Assembly (NCBI RefSeq): GCF_014640615.1 | Contig: NZ_BMHH01000007.1 | Span: forward strand, 167,347-231,346 | Direction: 5' to 3' | Length of the DNA: 64,000 bases | DNA from: Paramesorhizobium endophyticum | GTDB taxonomy: Bacteria; Pseudomonadota; Alphaproteobacteria; Rhizobiales; Rhizobiaceae | Shown here: positions 35,056 through 43,050 of the stretch, one piece after another | Position numbering within the stretch: position 1 is the first letter of the stretch | Layout: the number at the start of each line of letters is the position of its first letter | Made by a program: the position numbers and the translations under genes | The notes under the pieces: model-generated | Database searches by the model: none | Seen by the model: only the letters and a program-made list of their open reading frames with translations | Told to the model about the DNA's origin: nothing

Positions 35056-37983
35056 TTAATGTCTTGTCAAGCTATTGAAATACCCCCGTACCGTCCTTCC
35101 CGTTTCCTCAAGCTGTGCCTCGACACCCTTGATATCTGGCAGGGCGGCGGCGCGGCAGAGGAGGTCCGCCAACCCCGGCGGGAGATCGTCGCGCTCCACT
35201 TCGCCCGGCAGGCACAGGCGGATGATCTGGGAAAGGCGCGCGTAAAGGCGATGCGCTTCGGTGAGGTCGTCCACCACCGCGGGCGCGGCGAGCGAGGGGG
35301 AGAGGCGCCGCAGAACGTCTTCGGTCGCGGTGGAGCGCTCGCTTCCCGTGACATTGCCCGTCAGCACGGCGAATTGCGCGAGGAATTCCAGGTCGATGAT
35401 GCCGCCGGGTTTCAGCTTCATGTCCCAGAGGTCGCGCGGGGGCTTTTCTTCTTCGATCAGCGCGCGCATCTCGGCGACGTCCTTGGCGATCTTCGCCGGG
35501 TCGCGTGGAAGGGAGAGGATGGCGTCGATTTCCTGTTCGATGCGGTTCAGGAACGCCGCGTCACCGGCGATGGAGCGGGCGCGGGTGAGCGCCATGTGCT
35601 CCCAGGTCCATGCTTCCGTTCGCTGATATTTGCCGAAGGCGGCGATATGGGTGGCGACGGGGCCCTTGTTGCCGGAGGGACGCAGGCGCAAATCCACCTC
35701 GTAGAGCACGCCTTCCGCCGTAGGGGCGGAAAGGGCCGCGATCAGCCGCTGCGTCATGCGGATATAATATTGCGAGGGCGCGAGCGGCTTTTCGCCGTCA
35801 GATTCCTCCGCGTCCTCGTCATGGTCATAGAGCAGGATGAGGTCGATGTCCGAGCCAGCCGTCAGCTCGCGGCTGCCGAGCTTGCCCATGCCGAGAATGC
35901 CGACCTTACCACCCGCAATCTTGCCGTGGCGGCGGCTGAATTCTTCCAGCACGGCGTCAAGTGTCTTGCCGATCATCAAATCCGCGAGGTCGGAGAAGGC
36001 CCTCCCCGCGCGCGGGCCATCGATGGCGCCGGTCAGCAGGCGGACGCCGATGAGGAAACGATGCTCGGCGGCGAAGATGCGCAGGCGGTCGAGCGTTTCC
36101 TCATATGATCCGCCCTGCCCCAGAAAGCTCTCCAGCCGCTCTTCCAGATAGGCGCGGGTCGGTATTTCCGCGAAGATCGCGGGGTCGAGCAGGCCGTCGA
36201 ACACATGCGGCTTGCGGGTGATGATGTCCGCAAGACGCGGCGCGGCGCTCAGGATGAGCACGAGCAGGCCCAGCAAGGGCGGATTCGATTGCAGCAGGCT
36301 GAAAAGCTGGATGCCTGCAGGCAGGCCCTTCAGCAAATCATCGAAGCGCAAGAGCGCCTCATCCGCCCGCTTGGTCTCGCCGAAGGCTTTGAGCAGCGCC
36401 GGGGTCAGTTCGGTCAGCCGCTCGCGCGCTTCCGCCGAGCGAGTCGCCCGGTAGCGGCCGAAATGCCAGGTGCGGATGACCCGGCAGATGTCGCTAGGGC
36501 GTTCGAAGCCCATCTTGGAGAGGGTTTCGAGCGTGCCGGGATCGTCGACATCGCCGGTAAAGACCAGATTGCCGCCCTCGCCGCCCAGTTCCTGCGCCTG
36601 CTCGAACAAGGCGGCGTAATGGCCTTCCACGACGCCGAGCGCGGAGAGAAAGTCTTTCGAGAAATCCTCCGTCCTCGCATAGCCCATCATTCGGGCGACG
36701 CGGGAGAAGCCTTCCTCGTCCTCCGGCAGCACGTGGGTCTGCTCGTCGGCGATCATCTGGATGCGATGCTCGACATCGCGCAGGAAAGTGTATTTCACCC
36801 CGAGCGCGTCGCGGGCATCCGGCGTGATCCAGCCGCGTTCGGCGAGCTTTTCCAGCATCGCAACGGTCTGGCTCCCGCGCAATTCCGGAAACCGCCCGCC
36901 CGCGATCAATTGCTGGGTCTGGACGAAGAATTCGATCTCGCGGATGCCGCCCCGGCCCAGCTTGACGTTATGGCCGCGCACGGCGATGTCGCCCAGCCCC
37001 TTATGGGCGTGGATCTGGCGCTTGATCGAGTGGATGTCGGCAATCGCGGCATAATCGAGATATTTGCGCCAGACATAGGGCGCCAGTTCCGCCAGAACCT
37101 TGCGCCCCGCCTCGATATCGCCCGCCACCGGACGGGCCTTGATCATCGCCGCGCGTTCCCAGTTCTGGCCACGCCCTTCGTAATAATGCAGCGCCGATTC
37201 CACGGGCAGCGCCAGCGGGGTGGAACCCGGATCGGGCCGCAGACGCAGATCGACGCGGAAGACGTAGCCATCCGCCGTGCGGTCCTGAAGGATACGGACG
37301 AGCCGCCGCGTCAGCCTCGAGAAGGTCTCGACGCAATCGAGCGGGTCACCGATAGCCTTGGACGTTTCATCGATGAAGACGATCAGGTCGATGTCAGACG
37401 AGTAATTCAGCTCATGCGCGCCGAGCTTGCCCATGCCCAGGACAATCCAGCCGCAACCTTCCTCCGGCCTGTCGCGGTCGGAGAGCTTAATCTTGCCCGC
37501 GCTATCCGCTTCGCGCAGGAGGAAGGAGACGCCGGCGCGGATGGAGGTTTCTGCAAGCCGCGTCAGCCAGAGGGCGGTTTCAGCGGTGGCGAACAGCCCA
37601 GCGAGATCCGCCAGCGCGATCAACACATGGGCTTCCTGCTTCAACCGGCGCAAGGACGCCATGAGCGTGGTTTCGGTGACGCCGTCCTCGCCCCATGAGG
37701 CGGATATTTCGGCGAGGAGTTGTTCAAGTCGGGCTTCGGCGGAAGTCTCGGTTAGTGCCTCCAGAATGGCGGGACGGCGCAGGAGAATTTCGCGAATGAA
37801 GGGGGAGAGATCGAGAACGGCGGAGAGAAAAGCGGCGGATGAGGGATCACCTAGATGTTTGACGAGCTTGGAGCAGCCGGCCTCAGCCGCGGAGTCGCGC
37901 AGATCATCGAGGAAGGATGCAGCCCGTTCGGCGTCGAGGGGAACGAGTGGTTTTAGAGTTTGCGCGAAGAATGATTGTCCCAC
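35056..37983 (-). CDS. glnE: Bifunctional glutamine synthetase adenylyltransferase/deadenylylase
   Basis: Cytosolic nitrogen-control enzyme adding and removing AMP on glutamine synthetase, 975 residues. Two nucleotidyltransferase domains are visible: GMGKLGAHELNYSSDIDLIV in the N half (deadenylylase) and GMGKLGSRELTAGSDIDLIL in the C half (adenylylase), each with its DxD, and RGGIREIEFFVQ / PGGIIDLEFLAQ helical-linker motifs. I choose GTG 37983 because GAGGGAC precedes it and the native-looking FFAQTLKPLVP follows; the longer ATG frame (38061) begins inside repeat A3. In conserved order between pleC and the HK/RR pair. Confidence 0.9.
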   Translation of the reverse strand: MGQSFFAQTLKPLVPLDAERAASFLDDLRDSAAEAGCSKLVKHLGDPSSAAFLSAVLDLSPFIREILLRRPAILEALTETSAEARLEQLLAEISASWGEDGVTETTLMASLRRLKQEAHVLIALADLAGLFATAETALWLTRLAETSIRAGVSFLLREADSAGKIKLSDRDRPEEGCGWIVLGMGKLGAHELNYSSDIDLIVFIDETSKAIGDPLDCVETFSRLTRRLVRILQDRTADGYVFRVDLRLRPDPGSTPLALPVESALHYYEGRGQNWERAAMIKARPVAGDIEAGRKVLAELAPYVWRKYLDYAAIADIHSIKRQIHAHKGLGDIAVRGHNVKLGRGGIREIEFFVQTQQLIAGGRFPELRGSQTVAMLEKLAERGWITPDARDALGVKYTFLRDVEHRIQMIADEQTHVLPEDEEGFSRVARMMGYARTEDFSKDFLSALGVVEGHYAALFEQAQELGGEGGNLVFTGDVDDPGTLETLSKMGFERPSDICRVIRTWHFGRYRATRSAEARERLTELTPALLKAFGETKRADEALLRFDDLLKGLPAGIQLFSLLQSNPPLLGLLVLILSAAPRLADIITRKPHVFDGLLDPAIFAEIPTRAYLEERLESFLGQGGSYEETLDRLRIFAAEHRFLIGVRLLTGAIDGPRAGRAFSDLADLMIGKTLDAVLEEFSRRHGKIAGGKVGILGMGKLGSRELTAGSDIDLILLYDHDEDAEESDGEKPLAPSQYYIRMTQRLIAALSAPTAEGVLYEVDLRLRPSGNKGPVATHIAAFGKYQRTEAWTWEHMALTRARSIAGDAAFLNRIEQEIDAILSLPRDPAKIAKDVAEMRALIEEEKPPRDLWDMKLKPGGIIDLEFLAQFAVLTGNVTGSERSTATEDVLRRLSPSLAAPAVVDDLTEAHRLYARLSQIIRLCLPGEVERDDLPPGLADLLCRAAALPDIKGVEAQLEETGRTVRGYFNSLTRH

Positions 37984-38027
37984 AAAAACGTCCCTCAAAC
38001 TAACCTGATAGTCCACTCCGGCACTCA

Positions 38028-38199
38028 CCCCCCTCTGCCCTGCCGGGCATCTCCCCCACAAGGGGGGAGATTAGCTTTGAGCACCGCTTTCGCCAATCGC
38101 CAACGTTGCATTATCAAATATCGCAGATGAAGCACCGTCATAAATGACAGCGCAATCTCCCCCCTTGCGGGGGAGATGTCCGGCAGGACAGAGGGGGGC
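38028..38199. repeat. Family A inverted-repeat element, copy A3
   Basis: Longest copy (172 bp) with both arms intact, at the 5' side of glnE; the left arm extends the glnE frame artificially with WGRCPAGQRG, a peptide that the arm encodes wherever the frame permits. Confidence 0.85.
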
Positions 38200-38257
38200 G
38201 CTGTCCCGCCGAGGCTTCATTTCATATCAGTTCCAATGCTTGAATCGAACGAACACC

Positions 38258-39712
38258 TCATCCCCCATTCTCCGGCACCGGAAAAGCCAGCACCGCCCGC
38301 AATCCCGGCTCGTTGTCCTCCAGCCTCAGGCTCCCACCGTGCAATTTCATCACTGCCTTGGCAAGGCTCAAGCCCAGTCCCAGTCCCGGTTGGGTGCGGC
38401 TTTCCTCGAGGCGGACGAAGCGTTCGGTCACGCGGTCGTGCTGTTCCTCGGGAATGCCGGGACCGTTATCCGCAACGACGATCAGAATGCTCTTTTCCTG
38501 CCGCTCCATGGAAAGCGTCACTGCCGCGTTTTCCCCGGCGGCATATTTGATGGCGTTGTCGACGAGGTTCGAGACAGTCTGGCCGACGAGTTCGCGGTTG
38601 ATGCGCAGGGGCGTCTCATCAAGATCGCCCAGCGTCAGCGCAACGCCCGCATCCTCCGCCACCGGCTCGTAGAGATCGGCCACATCGCGCAGGATGGGCG
38701 CGGCGGGCATGATCTGCATGTTCTCGCTGGAATAGCCGGCTTCGAGCCGCGAAATCATCAGGATGGCGTTGAAGGTGCGGATCAGTTGGTCGGACTCGGC
38801 GATAATGTCCTCCAGCGCAGCCCGATAATCCTTCGTGTCCCTGCCGCTCGATTTTTTGTTTTCTCGCAAGTCCGAACGGAAAACCGGTTCCCACTTTTCC
38901 TGGACTTGCTCCAGTGCCGCCTCGGCCCGGTTGCGCAGGCGTGTCAGCGGCGTTTTCAGGTCATGGGCTATGTTGTCGGAAACCTGCTTCAGCCCGTCAT
39001 TCAGTTCCTGGATGCGGCCCAGCATGGCGTTGAGGCTTCCAGAGAGGCGGTCGAACTCGTCGCCCGAGCCGGAAACCGGCAGGCGGCCCGTCAGGTCGCC
39101 ATCCATGATGCGATGCGAGGCGGAGGAAAGCTGGTCGATGCGGATGAGCGCGCGCCGGCCGACGAAATACCAGATCAGGAACGCGCCGACGCCCATCAGC
39201 CCGAGGGCCAGCATGAGCGCGCGGCGCACGATGCCCAAAAAGCGCTCCGGCTCGCTCAGATCGCGCCCGACCAGCACCCGCATGCCGTTGGGCAGCGCGA
39301 TGACGATGGCGATAGCCTTGTGGACGCTGCTGCCGTTTCGGTCCCCATAGCGCTGATAGGTGAAGGCGCGCTCGACCATGCCGTCCGTATCGAGCACGCC
39401 GGGCTCGAGGCTCTCGACATTGCCGGCGAGGATCTGCCCCACAGAATCGGTGACGAGATAGAGATAGGCGCCCGGCTGGCGGGCGCGGCGGTCGATTGTG
39501 CGCACCAGCGCCGAAATGCCGCCCCTGTTATAGGCCGCGCCGATGCTGGCGACCTCCTCGCTCAGCGCCTGCTCGGTCTGGCCGGTCAGGAGCGTGACCG
39601 AGAGATTGCTCATATAGATGACGAGCGCGATGGCCCCCAGCATGAAAAGCAGGAGATAGAGCGCGGACAATCGCGCCGCCGTCGTGCGCATCAGGGCGGC
39701 GACGCGGCCCAT
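38258..39712 (-). CDS. Sensor histidine kinase with an in-frame palindromic insert
   Basis: 484 residues: TM1 (about 14-34), periplasmic sensor (35-160), TM2 (164-184), HAMP (185-240), DHp with His250 in SDNIAHDLKTPLTRLRNRAE, then HATPase with N, G1 (DNGPGIP) and G2 (GLGLGLSLAK) boxes. Residues about 269-284 (QVQEKWEPVFRSDLR) are encoded by a 44-bp rhizobial palindrome (38866-38909), located between the two DHp helices. Catalytic residues are otherwise intact. It overlaps the regulator gene by one base (TGATG). Confidence 0.88.
   Translation of the reverse strand: MGRVAALMRTTAARLSALYLLLFMLGAIALVIYMSNLSVTLLTGQTEQALSEEVASIGAAYNRGGISALVRTIDRRARQPGAYLYLVTDSVGQILAGNVESLEPGVLDTDGMVERAFTYQRYGDRNGSSVHKAIAIVIALPNGMRVLVGRDLSEPERFLGIVRRALMLALGLMGVGAFLIWYFVGRRALIRIDQLSSASHRIMDGDLTGRLPVSGSGDEFDRLSGSLNAMLGRIQELNDGLKQVSDNIAHDLKTPLTRLRNRAEAALEQVQEKWEPVFRSDLRENKKSSGRDTKDYRAALEDIIAESDQLIRTFNAILMISRLEAGYSSENMQIMPAAPILRDVADLYEPVAEDAGVALTLGDLDETPLRINRELVGQTVSNLVDNAIKYAAGENAAVTLSMERQEKSILIVVADNGPGIPEEQHDRVTERFVRLEESRTQPGLGLGLSLAKAVMKLHGGSLRLEDNEPGLRAVLAFPVPENGG
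38866..38909. repeat. Rhizobial palindromic element inside a coding region
   Basis: GCAAGTCC and GGACTTGC arms enclose GAACGGAAAACCGGTTCCCA and CTTTTCCT, the canonical rhizobial palindrome core (AAACCGGTTCCCACTTTTC). It is translated in frame in the kinase at 38258-39712. Confidence 0.85.
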
Positions 39713-40410
39713 CAGGCGTCCTCGGCGGCGGAGCCGGACACGGCTTTCAGCACATAGCCCGCGCCGCGCACGGTATGAAGCAGCGGCGTCTTGAAGCCCT
39801 TCTCGATCTTGCCGCGCAGGCGGGAAATATGGACGTCGATGACGTTGGTTTGCGGGTCGAAATGATAGTCCCAGACATTTTCGAGCAGCATGGTGCGGGT
39901 CACCACCTGGCCCGCATGGCGCATCAGATATTCGAGCAGCCGGAACTCGCGCGGCTGGAGGACGATGTCGACCCCTCCCCGCCGCGCCGTATGGGCCAGA
40001 CGGTCGAGCTCCAGATCGCCGACGCGGTAGATCGTGTCCGCCTCGCGCGGGCTCGACCGCCGCCGCAGCACCTCGACGCGCGCCAGCAGCTCTGAGAAGG
40101 CATAGGGCTTGGTCAGATAATCGTCACCACCGGCGCGCAGGCCCGTCACGCGGTCATCCACCTGCCCGAGCGCGGAGAGGATCAACGCCGGCGTCTCGTC
40201 CCCCTTGGCGCGCAGGCCGGCAATCACGGCAAGCCCGTCGCGGCGCGGCAGCATCCGGTCGATGATCAGCACATCATATTTGCCGCTCTCGGCCAGCGCA
40301 TAGCCCGTCTCGCCATCGCCTGCGATATCGGCGGCATGGCCCGCCTCGGCGAAAGCCTTCTCCAGATACCGGGCTGCTTCACGGTCGTCTTCGATGATGA
40401 GGATTTTCAT
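39712..40410 (-). CDS. OmpR-family response regulator
   Basis: 232 residues: receiver with acidic pocket EDD (7-9), phospho-acceptor Asp51 in VLIIDRMLP, Thr/Ser-Lys pair near KPYAF, then a winged-helix domain (QPREFRLLEYLMRHAG, VIDVHISRLRGKIE, VRGAGYVL). Translationally coupled to the kinase. ATG 40410 gives the canonical MKILIIEDD; the longer frame is derived from the repeat at 40420-40446. Sits between glnE and degP as in Sinorhizobium. Confidence 0.9.
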   Translation of the reverse strand: MKILIIEDDREAARYLEKAFAEAGHAADIAGDGETGYALAESGKYDVLIIDRMLPRRDGLAVIAGLRAKGDETPALILSALGQVDDRVTGLRAGGDDYLTKPYAFSELLARVEVLRRRSSPREADTIYRVGDLELDRLAHTARRGGVDIVLQPREFRLLEYLMRHAGQVVTRTMLLENVWDYHFDPQTNVIDVHISRLRGKIEKGFKTPLLHTVRGAGYVLKAVSGSAAEDA

Positions 40411-40419
40411 TGGGGCCCA

Positions 40420-40535
40420 GTGAGATAGTGAGTAGTGAACAGTGAGGTAGTAATACAAGGAGACCGGGAGAAGCGACGTCGTGAAATAGCGAAAGCAATT
40501 TCCACTATCTCACTGATCACTACTCACTATCTCAC
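40420..40535. repeat. Inverted-repeat element with 27-bp arms upstream of the regulator
   Basis: The left arm (40420-40446) and right arm (40509-40535) match as reverse complements with one mismatch; each contains tandem variants of GTGAGATAGTGAG. The 62-bp interior has no ORF. It lies 10 bases upstream of the regulator start. Confidence 0.75.
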
Positions 40536-40652
40536 TATTCTGGACGGGCAGCGGGCCGCTTGCAGCCCGCTGCCCTGCGCTTTCCGATCGCTGCCCAATT
40601 GCATGGATGCCGGGGACGGAAGACTGGAAACAAGCCCCCGGCACCTTCTGCC

Positions 40653-42173
40653 CTAGCCCTTGGCGATCGGAAGCGCTACGAAGCGGCTCTGGTCGTTCGT
40701 CATGATCTGAAGCAGGATGGCCTTGCGGCCCGCCTTTTTCGCCTCGCTGATCGCGGCGTTGATATCGCTAACGTCCTTCACCGGTTTGTTGTTTGCGCTG
40801 ATAATGACATCGCCGGAGCTGATGCCCTTGTCGGCGGCATCGCTGTCCGGATCGACATCCGTGACCACGACGCCCTTGCCGTCTTCCGAGGGAACGACGG
40901 TGAGGCCGTAGGAATCCAGCGATTCCGAATCCTGCGGCATCGTAGGCTTGCCGGCGGGGGCCTGCGCCAGTTCCTTCGGCATGGTTCCAACGGTGACATT
41001 GATGGTCTTGGCGGCATTCTTGCGCCAGATGGTCAGTTCCGCCTTGCTGCCGGGAGCGATGGCGGCAACCTTGCGGGCAAGATCGTTCGAGTTCTCCACC
41101 GGTTCGCCGTTGACGGCGGTGACCACATCACCGGCCTCAAGGCCCGCCTTGGCAGCCGGCCCACCATCCTGCGGCTCGGCGATGAGCGCGCCCTTCGGTT
41201 CGGCAAGGCCGAGCGACTCGGCGATTTCCTTGTTCACCGGCTGTATGGTGACGCCGATCCAACCGCGCTGGACATGGCCCGTCTTGATGATCTGGTCGAC
41301 CACCGTCTTCGCCGTCGCGGCGGGAATGGCGAAGGCAATGCCGACGCTGCCGCCTGACGGGGAGAAAATGGCGGTGTTGATGCCGATCACCTGGCCCTGC
41401 TGGTTGAAGGTCGGGCCGCCGGAATTGCCGCGGTTCACCGACGCGTCGATCTGGATGAAATCGTCATAGGGGCCGGCGTTGATATCGCGGCCAAGCGCCG
41501 AAACGATGCCCGCCGTCACGGTGCCGCCGAGGCCGAAGGGATTGCCCACGGCAACGACCCAATCGCCGACGCGCACATTCTTGTCATCGCCGAGCGCCAC
41601 ATAGGTGAACTTACGCTTCGGGTCGTTGACCTTCAGAACCGCAAGGTCGGTGCGCGGATCGGTACCGACCAGCTTGGCAGGCAGTTCGGTTCCGTCCTGC
41701 AGAACCACGGAATAGGCATTGCCGTCAGCCACCACATGGTTGTTGGTGACGATATAGCCGTCATCGGAGATGAAAAAGCCGGAGCCCTGGGCGACCGGAC
41801 GCTCGCGGCGCGGGCGCTGCTTGCCGGGGCGCTTGGTCTGGCCGTCCGGGCCGAACTCGCGGAAGAAGCGCTTCAAGGGATGATTGTCCGGAAGCTGGTC
41901 GAAGCCAGGCGCGGAAAAGAAGCCCGGTATGCTATCGCTGGTATCGGGCTTCTTGTCGCTGTCGACGCGAACGCTGACCACCGCCGGGCGGACCTTTTCC
42001 ACCAGATCGGCAAAGCCGGGCTGGGCGGGCGCGGTCACGGTGACGGGATCGGCATAGGCGCGCATCACGGTGCTGAGTGGCCCATTCGCCAGGACGGCAC
42101 CGGCGAGCGCCGAGGTCAGCGCCACCGCATACATGCGTTTGCGGTACACGGACGGGGACTTTTCTTTCGACAT
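40653..42173 (-). CDS. degP: Periplasmic serine endoprotease DegP/HtrA
   Basis: 506 residues, periplasmic quality-control protease. A signal or anchor at about 14-40 is followed by the trypsin-like domain with triad His146 (TNNHVV), Asp176 (RTDLAVL) and Ser251 (GNSGGP), then two PDZ domains (about 290-380 and 410-500). ATG 42173 follows AAGGAG; the ORF is open further to 42440 but those residues overlap ccmH upstream DNA. Together with the flanking genes it matches the rhizobial degP1 locus. Confidence 0.93.
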   Translation of the reverse strand: MSKEKSPSVYRKRMYAVALTSALAGAVLANGPLSTVMRAYADPVTVTAPAQPGFADLVEKVRPAVVSVRVDSDKKPDTSDSIPGFFSAPGFDQLPDNHPLKRFFREFGPDGQTKRPGKQRPRRERPVAQGSGFFISDDGYIVTNNHVVADGNAYSVVLQDGTELPAKLVGTDPRTDLAVLKVNDPKRKFTYVALGDDKNVRVGDWVVAVGNPFGLGGTVTAGIVSALGRDINAGPYDDFIQIDASVNRGNSGGPTFNQQGQVIGINTAIFSPSGGSVGIAFAIPAATAKTVVDQIIKTGHVQRGWIGVTIQPVNKEIAESLGLAEPKGALIAEPQDGGPAAKAGLEAGDVVTAVNGEPVENSNDLARKVAAIAPGSKAELTIWRKNAAKTINVTVGTMPKELAQAPAGKPTMPQDSESLDSYGLTVVPSEDGKGVVVTDVDPDSDAADKGISSGDVIISANNKPVKDVSDINAAISEAKKAGRKAILLQIMTNDQSRFVALPIAKG

Positions 42174-42339
42174 CAGAAACTCCTTGGGCAGGGATAGGCT
42201 GGGCACGGAAGGGCATTGCGCCGCATCACGCTCTAGATGGGCATTGTGCGCCATAGATACTAACCGCAACCTTACCGGCAAATTTCCGCAAGATGAAAGT
42301 TTCGTAAGGTTAGACCTGAAAGTTTTGCGCGATTCAGAA

Positions 42340-43050
42340 CTATCGCTGGTCTTTATCTTCCAGGATCGCGGCCAGTTTGCGGCGTTCCTCGTCCGAAAGC
42401 GGAACGGTCTGCGCAGTCGGCCTGCGCCGTGACGCGGCAAGGAGAAACCCGCCGCCGATGAGCAACACCACCACCGGGAAACCCCAGAGCAGGATGGTCT
42501 TGGTTTCGAGCCGAGGTTTCAAAAGCACGAACTCGCCATAGCGCGCGACGATGAAATCGAGGACCTGCTCGTCACTATCCCCCGCCTTCAGCCGGTCACG
42601 CACCAGAATGCGCAGATCCTTGGCAAGTTCGGCATTGGAATCATCGATGGACTGGTTCTGGCACACCATGCAGCGCAGTTCCGTCGAAATGGCGCGGGCA
42701 CGGCTCTCCAATGCGGGGTCTGGGAGGATTTCGTCGGGGGTGACGGCGTGGGCGGCGGTGGCGGATAGGAGGGAGAGGGCAAGGATGGCGCCAAGCGCCC
42801 TCGCCCTTCGAGGCTCGCTTCGCGAGCACCTCAGGATGAGGGCTACTGCTGCGTCAGCGCTCTTCGCCACCGGACCGAGATTCGGAGCCGGCGAAGTGCC
42901 AGCACCCTTCACCACCGGGTCAAGGCGCGTGGCCGGTAACGCGCCGGCGCCCTTCGCCCTCATCCTGAGGTGCTCGCGAAGCGAGCCTCGAAGGACGAGG
43001 GTGAAGGGTCTAGAAAGCTTTGAAACCAGCCACTGCCGACCTTTTCCCAT
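42340..43050 (-). CDS. ccmH: Cytochrome c maturation protein CcmH with repeat-derived N-terminal insert
   Basis: Periplasmic, membrane-anchored thiol protein that reduces apocytochrome c for heme ligation. The CcmH motif [20 protein letters not shown] carries Cys127 and Cys130; a C-terminal membrane helix follows near [21 protein letters not shown] 43050 overlaps the ccmF stop as TGATG, the normal coupling in this operon, but the next about 70 residues (15-84) are encoded by repeat C1, before the hydrophobic [18 protein letters not shown]. The signal peptide is thus split. GTG 42870 is an alternative internal start. Confidence 0.78.
   Translation of the reverse strand: MGKGRQWLVSKLSRPFTLVLRGSLREHLRMRAKGAGALPATRLDPVVKGAGTSPAPNLGPVAKSADAAVALILRCSRSEPRRARALGAILALSLLSATAAHAVTPDEILPDPALESRARAISTELRCMVCQNQSIDDSNAELAKDLRILVRDRLKAGDSDEQVLDFIVARYGEFVLLKPRLETKTILLWGFPVVVLLIGGGFLLAASRRRPTAQTVPLSDEERRKLAAILEDKDQR
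42798..43008. repeat. Family C repeat element, copy C1 (inside ccmH)
   Basis: Outer arms CCTTCGAGGCTCGCTTCGCG and its complement ending CGAAGGACGAGGGTGAAGGG; the interior has a second hairpin-like part. The element keeps the ccmH frame open. Confidence 0.8.
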
